Below are positions 37,583-50,375 of a stretch of DNA of 64,000 bases, one piece after another. Every line of letters starts with the position of its first letter. Within the stretch, counting starts at the first letter, position 1. The position numbers were made by a program, and so were the translations under genes. The stretch is taken from positions 16,784,724 through 16,848,723 of the forward strand of contig NC_053114.1 of NCBI RefSeq assembly GCF_010015445.1, written 5' to 3'. The notes under the pieces were generated by a model. The model saw nothing but the letters and a program-made list of their open reading frames with translations, was not told the origin of the DNA and did no database searches. Source of the DNA: Perca fluviatilis. Taxonomy: Eukaryota > Chordata > Actinopteri > Perciformes > Percidae.

Positions 37583-38392
37583 TAGGGGTGGTACGGTTCA
37601 CAAAACCCACGGTTCGGTTCGTATCACGGTTTTAGGGTCACGGTTTTCGGTTCTGTACGGTTCTTGTTATTTTTTCTTTTAATCTTTAACACTCCAGAAT
37701 ATACTTCAGCATATGATATATAGCTAAAATTACCATATTGAATGCATGTTGCACAAAACATGCACACAGTGGCAGTTCTATATATTGTTTTATTTCATCA
37801 TAGGTACCATGAAATCCAAAATGTTCCCACACACCAGACTATAAACGACGCTGGCGCATCCTGCAGCTCTGGGCAGCCTCTCTCCCACTTGACATTTCTG
37901 CAGGTGACGTGACGTGACGTGCAGCGGCACCCCACTCCACTTGAGGAGCGGTCGGTTCGGTGTCTCTCAAAATCTGACGAAAATCTTTTAAACTGACCTT
38001 TGTCGATCTGAAATGAAGACAGATTCAGCAACTGCATGGCCTATTTCTCGCTTAAAATGTTTTCAGAAACACGTTTCGGTGAACTATTTTAGTACAATAT
38101 GAGATCGTACTCTGAACGAGCCGCCATGACAGTCTATTTTGAAATTAGGGACCAGCCAGACCCATGTGACGCGATCGTCCAATCAGCTGCCATGGGTTGC
38201 GTTTGTCACGCCCATCCTGCTCGTCATTTCCAGTAAGTGTTTTAACATAGGTGTATAAAGTGGACACTACGGCAGTAAGAGGTTAGTGCAGCTTAACAGT
38301 GTACTGACGAACCGTGCGGTACACACATGCTCCGAACCGAGACTAGCGACCCGAGCGGTTCGGGTGTTTTTTCATGAACCGTACCACCCCTA
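37583..38392. mobile_element. Non-autonomous hAT element, 810 bp
   Basis: TAGGGGTGGTACGGTTCA at the left is a perfect 18-bp inverse complement of the right end TGAACCGTACCACCCCTA. Subterminal ACGGTTCGG-type motifs are repeated near both ends. The flanks lie in AT-rich simple sequence (TATATTTA versus TATATCTT), so the duplication cannot be fixed. No transposase domain was recognised. The class follows from the TAG/CTA ends and the known fish family with these termini. Confidence 0.88.
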
Positions 38393-40629
38393 TATATCTT
38401 TTATATAGAGCTTTTCTCGTTGGCATTTAGGTGTGCAATAAAATGAAACTGCCTCCTACATGCTACATGTGTACCTGCTGTGCATGTGGTTCTTAAAGTT
38501 CAAGACTGTGGGTGTTTGTGTATATGATTTCTCATAGTGAACAAACTGTTAACTTTGTGTCTGAACGGTATAATTAAGATACCTCTGGTTGTGACAGCAT
38601 ACATAGGAAGGATGAGCAGTGGCAGTATTTAAATCCTCCCTCCCCACCCCTCCCCTCTAGCCCCCACGTATGCTCCTTCCCTCCCACTCCAAGCTATAGA
38701 AGCTATAGCTGTCACAAGGCGGGACCACAGGGAGCCCGCCGATGGTATTTATAGCACGCCAGTGCTCTTAAGTGATAGATGTCACCTTCACGCCACCGCC
38801 TCTGGGGCACTGCACCAACCACCCCGCCCCACTAACAAGCTGCAAAGTGCTGTGGATGCATGGGGAAGGGACGAAAGGAAGTGTGGGGAGGTAGCGTGTT
38901 CCTGGCTTGTGTGTAGAGGAAGCGAGGGAGCTGATACAAACAATCAAACAACAGAGTTTATCAAATGCTTTTAAATTCTTCCCACCGGGCTTGCTTGCAA
39001 ATCAAAACAGCCCTTTGGATTGTCTCCTGCTGAGAAGTTTGATTTAAGATGATGCCGTTTTAGTTTGTGACCGTTTTTAAATGTGTTTCTTCCTTGAAGC
39101 AGTAGTTGGATGATGGATGAGAGGGAGGGTGATGAAGACAAGCTTGACAACAGGGTGTGACTTAACACATGAATCTCTTGGCTGGGCTCCTGTGTGTGCA
39201 ACTGTATAGGTCTCATGCATAGTTTTGATGCACAATTCACTCTTGAACCGCCCACTATGTGCAACACCACATTGGATAAAAACATATTGCATGACTAACC
39301 TAGAAACAAAGCTGTATGACATATGAACAGTGATCAAAACACAAACCCATGCAGATACCACCCAAAGATAAAGTTTTATTTGGCACAAGCACTAGCTTTG
39401 TTCCACCAGTGCAAACCCCACAGCTACTGTCACTGTCACAAGATTTCATCCTCTGACATTTTCAATCATCCTCTTTGACAGATATATTGATATTTTTGGA
39501 CCAAATGGTAGTTGTACTTTGAAGGCGTCTCTAATACAAAATATAATTCCGGTCTGTCTGACAATGAAATAAGCTTGTCAGGAAGCTGAGGTTTGAGAAA
39601 AGGAGCTTTTGGCTTAGGACTCAATTTGGCATTGTTCAGATATCCAAACTCATATTCCAAACCCAGTTAAAGTTGGTCATGTGTCCAACCTTATTACTGG
39701 CCTCAGAAGATCTGTTCAAGAATGCATCTTAAAAACTGACATACTTCACTGTTGTGTTTGCCACCTAAAATTTCTCAGAGGAAAAAACAATCGTAGCTGT
39801 TAATTCTTTTTTTGTGTAATAAGTAATAATAATAAGCAACTTATTCCAGGCTAAAAAGCAGTGTTGCATTTGCAGGCAAGAAATGTACTCAGCTAACATT
39901 AAAATTTGCAATTGTCAATGTGTACACTTAAAGAAATAAAATAAATCTTGTAATTGGAGTGATTTTTCAAAAATATTCCATGCTTTAAGACTGTTGGAAA
40001 GTGACTTAAACATTCTTGGACTCGAAAAGAAAAAGAATGTATCCACAAACCAAATCCATGCATTCAATTTAGTGTCCAGGGTTGTCTAATACATCAGCTT
40101 AGTGCATGTGTCTGTGTGGTGAGAGGTTGGAGGGCACAGAAAGCATGCATGCCCCTCCATGACAGTGACAAAATGGTCAGTGAGTTGCTGAAATTCATCC
40201 CTGCCAGGGCGAATGTGTTGACATCGCTTTAATTCAGCTTGCCATATGACACTGTGCTTGGTTCTTCTAGAGTAGGGTGGACACGGATATAGGCTGTCAA
40301 GCTCGCATAGCATGTTGAAATACTGTGTACATGCCAAGTGAGAAAGGGTGGGGGATAGAGCTGAAGAAGCACCACACTCTACAAACTCCAATGTGTTACT
40401 GTATAATCAACACACTCATATTTACACTCATAAAATATACAAGGCATTACATGCCCTTTAAATTAGGAACATAAACATTACAGTCTCTGTAAAACAAGAA
40501 AAATTATAAATGGCCCTGCAGCTGACACCATGTTGCTTTAGTGTCTGTTGGAACCATGCTGTACATAATAGAAGGGCCTACAGAACTAGAGAAATACATA
40601 ATAAAAATAAACAACAGAAGATGGTGTAC
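38393..40629. other. Unassigned DNA with promoter-like patch
   Basis: No coding region was recognised. Around 38625-38800 the sequence becomes C-rich with CCCACCCCTCCCCTC (Sp/KLF-type box), TATTTAAAT at 38625 and GTATTTATAG at 38746. This could be a promoter or enhancer of an unseen gene, but no transcript evidence is available. The rest is AT-rich DNA without recognised elements. Confidence 0.35.
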
Positions 40630-40849
40630 GGCCCAAACTTGAAAATTACCTACGCACAGAAATATTCACATGTATAAAACCGGGCATACGCCAGGTCCTG
40701 CACACTTTTCCTTTATACATGACAAACGACGTGAAATTGAACGAGTCACCGACTTGCCTCCTCTTATAAATGAATATGGAAATGACTATAAATGCACCCC
40801 CGACGTCATTCTTTGTCCAATCACAGTGGGTTATCCTGCTGCAGACGAA

Positions 40850-41086
40850 AAAAAACTTCACCGACTGTGAGGTTGAGGTGCTGATCGCAGAGGTGGAGGT
40901 GAGAAAAAAAAAGTTCTGTTTGGAGTTTTGTCATCTCGGATAAGCAATAAAAGATAATGCCCAGAGTGGCAAATGGTTGCCTGGGCGGTGAATGCACCGA
41001 ACCATGGCAGAAATTTAAAAAAAGGTCTAATGTCGAAGTGGAAATCAAGAGAATAGTGGCAGCGCCACACAGGTTACTGAACAACA
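40850..41086 (+). pseudogene. Harbinger Myb/SANT-like protein, remnant
   Basis: The family's DNA-binding accessory protein helps the Harbinger transposase reach the nucleus and the element ends. The reading frame contains Asp-Cys-Glu-Val-Glu-Val-Leu-Ile-Ala-Glu-Val-Glu, then in a shifted frame Val-Leu-Phe-Gly followed by Ser-Asn-Lys-Arg, then Glu-Trp-Gln, and finally Glu-Val-Glu-Ile-Lys-Arg. This is the order and spacing typical of the trihelix/SANT-like domain. At least two frameshifts and one stop are present, and the hAT inserted at 41087 cuts off the C-terminus. Confidence 0.7.
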
Positions 41087-42098
41087 TAGGGCTGCACAAT
41101 TAATCGAATTTTAATCACGATCACGATTTTGGCTTCCCACGATCAAATTTGTGTGATCGAGCGATATTTAAAATGCGTCATTCCCTTCATAGAACAGTTT
41201 TTGCAAAGCCAATCTAGCGCTCCATAAACCACTGTCTGATCACATGTCTCCATGAGCCAATCAGAGCTGTTCCCTGCCTGCACCGCGCAGCTTAGTTTCT
41301 AGATGTAGACAGTCACAGAGGACAGAGTAACGTGAGGAAAATTCCACAACAGGTAACAGTCGGTCATCATAAGCCGGTCACGATGTTTACCAGTTTACCA
41401 GTAAACGCAACGTTTTGTCCCGGCTGTTTTGTTTTTCAGACAACAGCAGTGACCGGTGCTAGTTTGTGTCTTTTAGCTCATAGCTTTAGCAGCAGACTGT
41501 TGGACGTCCCGCTGTTGGAATCCTACAGTGAAATACAGACACACTACACTGTTTAGCAGTCAGCATTTTAGCTGTGTTTAATCCAGTTACTACTGTGGCT
41601 AACGGTAGGCTAACGCTACCTGCTGTATAACGTGTCATTAGTGTTTACTAGCGTGACATTCAGCGATGTTTATGTTGCCTCTAACGTGGGTTTTGGAGCA
41701 TCAGAGCGCAACGCAGACATGTAAGTGGCAGTGTAATGAGCCACAGAAATCCGCGTAGCTATTTCGTCTGGTAGATACCAGGCATCACATGCGCCGTTAA
41801 CATGAACAGAAAATTGCGTTGCCTGTATCTTTCACGGCAAACATGCATGTGTGGAAAGCGGTCGCACAACAGCTGAAATGGCATACTCCTTCACAGTATC
41901 CTTCAATAAAGGAGGAATGTAGCACAATATGGATGTATTAGTAGGAATGTAGCACAATATGGATGTAAAAGCAGTTATAATTATATAATAAAATTTTGTT
42001 TTGGCTAAAATCAACAAATAATCGTGATAATTAATCGTGATCTCAATATTGATCAAAATAATCGTGATTATCATTTTGGCCATAATCGTGCAGCCCTC
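41087..42098. mobile_element. Non-autonomous hAT element, 1012 bp
   Basis: The ends TAGGGCTGCAC and GTGCAGCCCTC are inverse complements except for the terminal base, flanked by an exact 8-bp duplication GAACAACA (41079-41086 and 42099-42106). Subterminal ATCGTGAT/ATCACGAT motifs are dense at both ends. The interior (about 41434-41790) carries the module shared with the hATs at 8363, 49513 and 51311. Two tandem 30-bp units lie at 41911-41970. No transposase is encoded. Confidence 0.93.
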
Positions 42099-42106
42099 GA
42101 ACAACA

Positions 42107-42833
42107 TGCATCTCAGTGTCAGTCCAAATTACTCACAATAAGCAGTTTGAAGCCACTGATGTAATTCCATTAAGTGTTAGTAGGCTCAGTGAAACTGAGT
42201 CCAGCGCGAGGGAGACCCGACTCAGGAGGAGGAGAGGTTAGTGAGGTCAGCGTCTCCACGGCAGGTGACAGTGCGCACGGGTCCGCTGCACCATGCATGG
42301 ATGAAATAATGAAATGATAAATAGGACTACAGTAACCGAAATATGTGCAGAATTAAGACAGTCAAGACGGCCCAGTGTTTGGTGGACCAGGTCGGCTTCA
42401 TTTCCTACACCTTGTTCACTTACATAGCCTACAAACCATCCACCGGATCAATTACGCATCACATGAGTTTGCCCACCCGAAACAGCGTTTGATCCTGGGG
42501 AGATGGATCCGTGCGTCCCGCCTCCTGTGTGCCATGGATGTCTGAGCCTCAACAACTACAGACTCGCAGACACTATTGCATTTTTCCATGCCGATCTTTT
42601 TGTTGCACAGTGAGTAGGCTAGATATGTCATCTATGGGAAATACAGAGGATGACTGAAAGTATTTTCTAAGTGGATTTTTCCTAAATTTTACATCCTCAT
42701 GTTTAACAGTGGTTAAGTAGCCTGCAAATTAAACAGTTAATAGTGTGAAAGATGTGAAACATTATCCACATAAATGATCAAACTTTTATGGTGTATGTTT
42801 TTTTTTTTAAGTGAAGTGGAAACTTTATTTTAT
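42107..42833. other. Harbinger interior between insertions
   Basis: Sequence between the hAT and the RTE LINE, presumed to be the interior of Harbinger copy 1. No coding region is recognisable in it. It ends in a poly-T tract and the RTE target duplication. Confidence 0.4.
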
Positions 42834-45800
42834 TTATTTTTCTTCTCCGTGAACCATCACCTTATCGTGGTGGAGAGGTTTGTGTGTCTCTGTGAACCTG
42901 AGGGCTGTGTTGTCTGGAGCTTTGTGCTCCTGGTAGGGTCTCCCAAGGCAAAGTGGTCTCAGGTGAGGGGCCAGACAAAGAATGGTTCAAAAACCCCAAT
43001 GGAAAAACAAGGTAGAAATGGAGTGACCCTGCCCGGAGGAAGCCCGGGGCCCCCGTCTGGAGCCAGGCCCAGACGGCGGGCTCGTCGGCGAGCGCCTGGT
43101 GGCCGGGTTTGCCACGGAGCCCGGCCGGGCACAGCCCGAACAAGCTACGTGGCTCCCATCTCTCCAGCCCATGGGCCCACCACCTGTGGGAGGAACCGCT
43201 GGGGGTCGTGCGCTGCCACATGGGTGGCAGTGAAGGTCAGGGGCCTCGGCGGACCAGACCCGGGCAGCAGATGCTGGCTCTGGGGACGTGGAACGTCACC
43301 TCTGTGTGGGGAAGGAGCCGGGAACTGGTGCGGGAGGTGGAGCGCTACCGGTTAGATCTGGTGGGGCTTACCTTACTCACCGTCTCGGTTCTGGAACTGT
43401 ACTCCTGGATAGGGGTTGGACTCTTTTTTTCTTCCGGAGTTGCTCAGGGTGTGCGGCGCCCGGGCCGGGTGTGGGGATACTAACAAGCCCCGGCTGAGCG
43501 CCGCTGCGTTGGAGTTTACCCCGGTGGACGAGAGGGTCGCCTCCCTACGCCTGCGGGTTGTGGGGGAAAACTCTGACTGTTGTTTGTGCATATGCACCAA
43601 ACAGGAGTTCGGAGTATTCGGCCTTCTTGGAGACCTTGAGTGGAGTCCTGCATGGGGCGCCAGTGGGGGAATCCATTGTTCTGCTCGGGGACTTCAACGC
43701 ACGTGGGCAATGATGGAGACACCTGGAGAGGCGTGATTGGGAGGAACGGCCTCCCTGATCTAAACCAGAGTGGTTGTTTGTTGTTGGACTTCTGTGCTAG
43801 TCATGGATTGTCTATAACGAACACCATGTTCGTATAGGGATGCTCATAAGTGTACCTGGTACCAGAGCACCCTAGGCCGAAGGTCAATGATCGATTTTAT
43901 AATCGTTTCATCTGATCTGAGGCCGTATGTTTTGGACACTCGGGTGAAGAGAGGGGCAGAGCTGTCAACCGATCACCATCTGGTGGTGAGTTGGGTCAGG
44001 GGGTGGGGGAAGACTCTGGACAGACCTGGTAAGCCCAAACGTGTAGTGCGGGTAAATTGGGAACGTCTGGAGGAGGACCCTGTCCAACGGACTTTCAACT
44101 CGCACCTCCGGCGGAGCTTTTCGTGCATCCCTGTGGAGGCTGGGGGCATTGAACCAGAGTGGACAATGTTCAAAGTTTCCATTGCTGAAGCTGCGGCGAG
44201 GAGCTGTGGTCTTAGGGTCTTAGGTGCCTCAAGGGGCGGTAACCCACGAACACCGTGGTGGACACCGGTGGTCAGGGAAGCCGTCCGACTGAAGAAGGAG
44301 TCTTTCCGGGATATGTTTACCAGAGGACTCGGAGGCAGTTGCAGTGCACCGGGGGCCCGAAGGGCTGCAGCCCTCTGCCGTGAAAGAGGCAAAGCAGCGG
44401 TGTGGGAGAAGTTTGGAGAAGACATGGAGAAGGACTTTCGGTTCGGCACCAAAGTGCTTCTGGAAAACTGTTCGCCACCTCAGGAGGGGGGGGAACCATC
44501 CAAGCTGTGTACAGTAAGGATGGGACACTGTTGACCTCAACTGAGGAGGTAATAGGGCGTGGAAGGAGCATTTTGAGGAACTCCTGAATCCGACTATACG
44601 CCCTCTATGTTTGAGGCAGAGCTGGAGGATGACGGGGATTGTTCGTCGATTTCCGGCGGAAGTCACTGATGTAGTCAAACAACTCCACAGTGGCAAAGCC
44701 CGGGGATTGATGAGATCCGTCCAGAAATGCTCAAGGCTCTGGGTGTGGAGGGGCTGTCCTGGTTGACACGCTCTTCAACATTGCGTGGAAGTCTGGAACA
44801 GTGCCAAAGGAGTGGCAGACCCGGGGGGTTGTGGTTCCCTTTAAAAGCAGGGACCAGAGGGGTGTGTGCCAATTACAGGGTATCACGCTATCTCAGCCTC
44901 CCTGGTAAAGTCTACTCCAAGGTGCTGGAAAGGAGGGTTCGGCCGATAGTCGAACCTCAGGTTGAGGAGGAACAATGCGGATTCCGTCCTGGTCGTGGAA
45001 CAACGGACCAGCTCTTCACTCTGGGGATCCTGGAGGGGCCTGGGAGTATGCCCAACCGGTCTACATGTGTTTTGTGGATTTGGAGAAGGCGTGGCACCGG
45101 CCCCCGGAGATACTCGTGGAGGTGCTGCGGAGTATGGGGTGAGGGGGTCTCTACTCAGGGCCATCCAATCTCTGTACGCACCAAAGTGAGAGCTGTGTCC
45201 GGGTTCTCGGCAGTAAGTCGGACTCGTTTCAGGTGAGGGTTGGCCTCCGCCAGGGCTGCGCTTTGTCACCAATCCTGTTTGTAATATTTATGGACAGGAT
45301 ATCGGGCGTAGTCGGGGTGGGGAGGGGTTGCGGTTCGGTGGGCTGGGGATCTCATCGCTGCTCTTTGCAGATGACGTGGTCCTGATGGCATCATCGGCCT
45401 GCGACCTTCAGCACTCACTGGATTCGGTTCGCAGCCGAAAGTGAAGCGGTTGGGATGAGGATCAGCACCTCTAAATCGGAGGCCATGGTTCTCAGCAGGA
45501 AACCGATGGAATGCCTTCTCCAGGTAGGGAATGAGTCCTTACCCCAAGTGAAGGAGTTCAAGTACTTTGGGGTTTTGTTCGCGAGTGAGGGGACAATGGA
45601 GCGGGAGATTGGTCGGAGAATCGGGTGCGGGGTGCGGTATTACATTCCATCTATCGCACCGTTGTGACGAAAAGAGAGCTGAGCCAGAAGGCAAAGCTCT
45701 CGATCTACCGGTCAGTTTCGTTCCTACCCTCACCTATGGTCATGAAGGCTGGGTCATGACCGAAAGAACAGATCCAGGGTGCAAGCGGCCGAAATGGGTT

Positions 45801-46180
45801 TCCTCAGGAGGGTGGCCGGCGTCTCCTCTTAGAGATAGGGTGAGAAGCTCAGTCATCCGTGAGGAGCTCGGAGAGCCACTGCTCCTTGGCGTCGAAAGGC
45901 GCCAGTTGAGGTGGTTCGGCATCTGGTGAGGATGCCCTGGGGCGCCTCCCTAGGGAGGTGTTCCAGGCACGTCCAGCTGGGAGGAGGCCTCGGGGAAGAC
46001 CCAGGACTAGGTGGAGGGATTATATCTCCAACCTGGCCTGGGAACGCCTCGGGATCCCCCAGTCGGAGCTGGTTAATGTTGCTCGGGAAAGGGAAGTTTG
46101 GGGTCCCCTGCTGGAGCTGCTCCCCCCGCGACCCGACACCGGATAAGCGGACGAAGATGGATGGATGGAACTTTGGAACT
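42834..46180 (+). mobile_element. RTE-clade LINE (Rex3-like), near full length
   Basis: The element starts with the usual GTGAACCATCACCTTATCGT segment and ends in a GATGGATGGATGG tail, characteristic of fish RTE/Rex3-type LINEs. Similar AT-rich strings, GGAAACTTTATTTT at about 42818 and GGAACTTTATTTT at 46182, flank it and are probably the target duplication. The single ORF is broken by many frameshifts. It sits inside Harbinger copy 1. Confidence 0.88.
43270..46144 (+). pseudogene. RTE endonuclease/reverse transcriptase, broken
   Basis: One polyprotein of an apurinic-type endonuclease followed by reverse transcriptase, used for target-primed copying. Visible endonuclease landmarks are GTWNVTS (about 43288), LGDFNA-like sequence near 43685, and STDHHLVVSW near 43966. 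Visible RT landmarks are EEQCGFRPGRGT (about 44967), LRQGCALSPILFVIF (about 45245) and LLFADDVVLM (about 45358). A C-terminal region with ARPAGRRPRGRPRTRW lies near 45965. These blocks fall in different frames with stops between, for example in 43400-43880, 44500-44760 and 45640-45800. No functional protein is possible. Confidence 0.9.
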
Positions 46181-46643
46181 TGGAACTTTATTTTGTAATT
46201 TTTGGTGAGTTTCGGCACTTTTCACTTAGAATTCGCCATGTTACAGAGCCAGAAAAGACTTTGCGTGACAGCCCGCACATTCCCACGTCAAGTTAATTTT
46301 TATAAATCACACCGCGTGCGGGAAAACCAGCGTACGCGACATTTATACATGAGGCCCCTGGTCTTCATAAGACCCAATGTGCAGGGTTTTTATTTATTTT
46401 TCGATTGCCTTACAATATTTGACAAGAACATGCCAGCACAGTGAAATGTGCCTACATCGCTGTCTAGTTACCAGTTGTGAGAGTAAAAGTGCCTTTGAGT
46501 GACTCAGAACATTTGTACTGTACCATGTATCATGTCTGTATAACCGTCCAATAAGTTGTTTGTGTGTATTTGAGTTCCTAGAATGATCAGCTGACATATA
46601 CTGTCAGGAAGCGTCAGGAGATGTATGTATAATAATGTATGTA

Positions 46644-46645
<2 letters not shown>

Positions 46646-46708
<63 letters not shown>
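46646..46708. repeat. (GT)n microsatellite, 63 bp
   Basis: A pure GT run following ATGTATGTAT repeats. Confidence 0.97.
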
Positions 46709-46710
<2 letters not shown>

Positions 46711-49504
46711 AGAGAGCGTTGGTGTGAACATGGGCGTGCATGTATGAGGCTTGCAAATGTGTGTGCATGAATCCGAGAGAGGCTTTTCTGGAGTCAGACA
46801 CAGTGGACACACTATCTCTCTGCTGACAAGTGTCATCAACTCCAGCTGCTTGGGGGTCTCTGCTGTCATATGGGTGAGAGGGGGCAGACTGGAGTGCTAG
46901 TGCTGCTGGAGGGAGATTGGGAGCAGGCAATGGGGGAATGGAAGGTTGGCAGTCAAACAGTTGGGGGAGGTGACAACACGGCCATGCTGAATGCAACCAG
47001 CAGGCCCGCATTGGCAATCCAAGTTTCACCCCAGGCACCCAAACGTCCACCTGTCGTTTCCTCTTAAACCCCGCTCAACCCCCTCGTATTCCCCTTCAGA
47101 GTTAGGGTGGCTAAAGCGCAGTACAGCAGCCCAAGTTAAAGGCCACTGGTACAAACCTAAAATAAGGCACGACAGAACCGTGGCACGTTTGCTTAGATTA
47201 GATTTGCATTGTCAGAGGTTTTGACGCAGACGAATGCAAAGCATTTACACCTCTAAAAATAGGCAGCATGGAGGCTCCACCACAAGTCACAGACGGATGC
47301 AATTTGTTTCATCCACTTTTATAGCTATCATGCTGACCTATAAAAGTGCCACACTGTGTACCTTGTGCATTGCAGCCTAACCCTGTTTAACAGTGCTGAC
47401 AAAGCAGGATGCAGTGTGGGGATCCAGTCCTGTGTGAACTTCTTGGGTGGTGTTTGAGGTTATTAATAATCTAATTTTCACTACTCTGATTAAATCAGCA
47501 GTCAGGCTAGTACATGTTCTGGACAGCTGCCATGTTTTCTCCTGTTTATTAATGGATGGCTAATTGTGGTCACTCTCTCTATAAATAATACGATGGGCTC
47601 TCTGTTGCCTTCACTGAATCACTATGCCGGTTGACAGCAAACATTGTCTGAGCACACAACCTTTACTTTGACAAAAAAAAGGGTCAATGGAGTGCCAGTT
47701 AAACCTACTTTCACTCCACAAACCTTTCATCTGGTCCCCCATAAATCTACTCGTGTCTATCAACAATGAAATGCAGCTGGCACACACATATCACAAACCC
47801 CCTGCAAACTAACACCGGGAGTCGGGTTTGCTCGAAGTGTGAAAATAAGATCTGCCAGCTTCAATAAATGCCTCCTAGCAGTGCGATCAGTCAGAGGCTT
47901 TCCAGTTATGTGTGGCCTTCTCTGGCTAAATCGTCTCATTAGCAACAGGGGACCTCGTATTTGCAGCACAGTTTAACACCATTTAGATTTTACACTTCGA
48001 AGGCTGCCTGCCTGGCCAGATCAGGGCCCCCGGTCACTTATCGGGTATTGACGGTAGTCCAGGACCATTTGCATTGAAGTTAAATAGGGATACGTGTGTG
48101 TGTGGGTGGGTGGTACTAAGTATAAGTTGAGTGCCCTGCGCCTATGACGTTTTGGAAGCATAATGCGTAATGAACCCCGACACATGATCTCATGCCATTG
48201 TGGTGTCACTCTATGTCAATCCTGGAGTGTTGTTGAACTCCAGGAGTGTTGTTGAACTCCAGCTCTATCAGACACTTTATTAAAAGGTCCATTATAATTC
48301 AATATTTCCTGCCTCTTGTATTGGATTGGATCTGAACTATAAAAAAGTATATCTTAAGGCTAAAGTAGTGGTAATATCATGTATGATCAAATAGATCAGC
48401 AACTTGTCTCTTTCAGTCAGTCAGTTTAGTCTATTTTTATTTTGCATTTCTTTATAGTAAAGATGTTAGCTTATTTCACTAGACTGGCCTGTGCATTTAG
48501 TCTTTGGTAATTGGTAATAAAGAAAAAATAGAACCTGTCTTGTCTATTTCCAAGACAAATTTTTCTAGTCTTGAAAAACAAACAGAGGCACAGCAGAAAG
48601 TGGCATAGTATATACAATTTCATGCACAGGCTAACAGAGACATATGGCTTTGGATTGATGAGCTAGAAATTTCCAGGCTAACACCAGCAGTTATCTCCAA
48701 TGAGGACTCTGTTATGAGCACAGGCACGCAGCACTGGCCAGGTGGCTCTTTGGAAGATAGTGCCAAAAGATGAAACCACCTCAGTGTCAGCATTTTAATT
48801 TGATCTGCCATGTGCACATATGTCTTTAAAGTCTGCGGGGAGTCGCTTAGCCATTGATGTGATTCGCCAACGGTCTGCAGTCGTACAGGTTAGCACTGCA
48901 GGCTAATCTGTAGTGAGTCGGTCCCAAAAGCCTGCGCCAAGTTGGTGGCAGGATGAGTGATCTCCTCTCCTCTGATCCCCGGCCCTCGGATGCCCACTGT
49001 GTGCCAACTATTCAGCTCCTTTGTAATAGTTGCCAACATGCCCAGACGGGTAGAGGAGGAGCAAAGAGTCCCAAACAGGATTTGAGCAGCAGCAGTCCTC
49101 TAGTGCTAGATATTAGGGTTGCGGGCACAGCCATTCCAGAACTGGCAAAATGTTAGTGTGGCAGCAGCCATCCTGTATCTTGGTTTACAAAAAAGAAAAA
49201 GGGGGGTCTGATAACACACATATTAACTAAATAATCACAGCTGAAAATCAGGTCTGGTTTATCACATTGCCATTATGCCTCTAAGCTTGTTACGCATAAA
49301 GGACAGACATTTTGATTTTGAATTTTTGACATTTTCAAGTTTTGTTCAGGAAACATTTCTCAATTTTTTGACATATTTTAAGGTGCTATAAGGTACTCGC
49401 TGATAGTGACAAGAAGAATGCATTTAGTTTGCTTTTGTTATGTGTCTAGCCACCAGCTGGCCAGAAGACCTCTGATTCAAAGGACTTTATGTCCATGCAT
49501 AAAA
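46709..49504. other. Unassigned DNA, possible non-coding elements
   Basis: About 2.8 kb with no recognised transposon end or gene. 47440-47600 and 47800-47970 are non-repetitive with homeodomain-type TTAAT/ATTAA cores. A 19-bp unit (GGAGTGTTGTTGAACTCC type) is repeated twice at 48223-48260. Open frames are short and not assignable. Confidence 0.4.
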
Positions 49505-49512
49505 TCCCCTAG

Positions 49513-50367
49513 CAGAGGTGTCAAAAGTATTCACATTCATTACTCAAGTAGAAGTATATATACTAGGGTTTGAAAAGACTTCTATGGAAGTTGAAGTATC
49601 AACTCAAGCTTTTTACTCAAATAAAAGTGTAAAAGTACTAGTTTCAAAACTACTTAAAGTATAAAAGTAAAAGTAATGTAAGGGGGAAAAATGCCATTAA
49701 GGACAAAAGTTTAGCCCGCCCCACAGGGGCCTATAGTGCACTACCCCACCTCCACAAAAAAAGGAGCACCTTGTTCAATTGTGTTTGTCTGTTCTGTATG
49801 TTCAAAAATATAAAACGAAAAAAGGAGCATAAGGCGACATTAAAGAACGGCTTGTGTATTGCTAAGGCCACAGGGTCAAAATTAAATGATTTATTAAAAA
49901 TGTAATAACAATAACTTGTAACAATAACTTATTTCAGGCTGAGTCTGTGTTTTTCAGACAACGGCAGCTACAATCTGGTGTTACAATCCTCTCCAGTGAA
50001 ATACAGACACACTTTTACACCGTTTTAGCATTTTAACCGTGTTTAATCCAGCTACTAGCTAGCGGTAGGCTAACGTTACCTGCTGCCAACTGTAGTGTTA
50101 ACTAGCTAGCGTCCCGTGCGGCAATGTTTCGGTTCACTCTAACGTCCGTTTTCGGAGCATCAGAGAGAAGCGCAGGCATTTAAGTGGCACCTAATAAGGC
50201 ACTGAAATCCACATTGCTATTCGGTCCGGTGGATAACGGTCGTATTAGCACCAGGTCTGTACAGGTGCGATGGATCGCGTACAAACCAATAGGGTGTCGG
50301 AATGGTAGATGTTTATACTTCTCAGTAAGGTTACGAAGTATTTGTGCTTTGTTACTTGACACCTCTG
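49513..50367. mobile_element. Non-autonomous hAT element, 855 bp
   Basis: The left end CAGAGGTGTCAAAAGTA and right end TACTTGACACCTCTG are inverse complements apart from a 2-nt gap. Flanks TCCCCTAG (49505-49512) and TCCACTAG (50368-50375) form an 8-bp duplication with one change. Subterminal AAAAGTA motifs are repeated. The interior (about 49936-50240) carries the module shared with the hATs at 8363, 41087 and 51311. No transposase was recognised. Confidence 0.92.
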
Positions 50368-50375
50368 TCCACTAG

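Larger units (their letters stand above)
40630..46357 (+). mobile_element. PIF/Harbinger element, copy 1, interrupted
   Basis: The right end (46260-46357), read inward, is AGGGGCCTCATGTATAAATG followed by a GCGTACGC motif. It matches the left end of copy 2 at 53341. The left end (about 40630) is decayed but has the same CTACGCAC and CATACGCC motifs. Just inside it lies a Myb/SANT-like gene remnant, the accessory gene of Harbinger elements. A hAT (41087-42098) and an RTE LINE (42834-46180) are inserted. The transposase gene expected near the right end is not recognisable. Confidence 0.7.

Noticed and set aside
42774..43355. 193-codon plus-strand frame as a separate gene
   Set aside because: It lies across the 5' leader of the RTE LINE and is an incidental GC-rich frame.
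43973..44696. Minus-strand frames of 155-159 codons
   Set aside because: Antisense shadows of the RTE coding region.
48223..48260. Two 19-bp direct repeats as a possible target duplication
   Set aside because: They are directly adjacent with nothing inserted between, so they form a simple tandem duplication.
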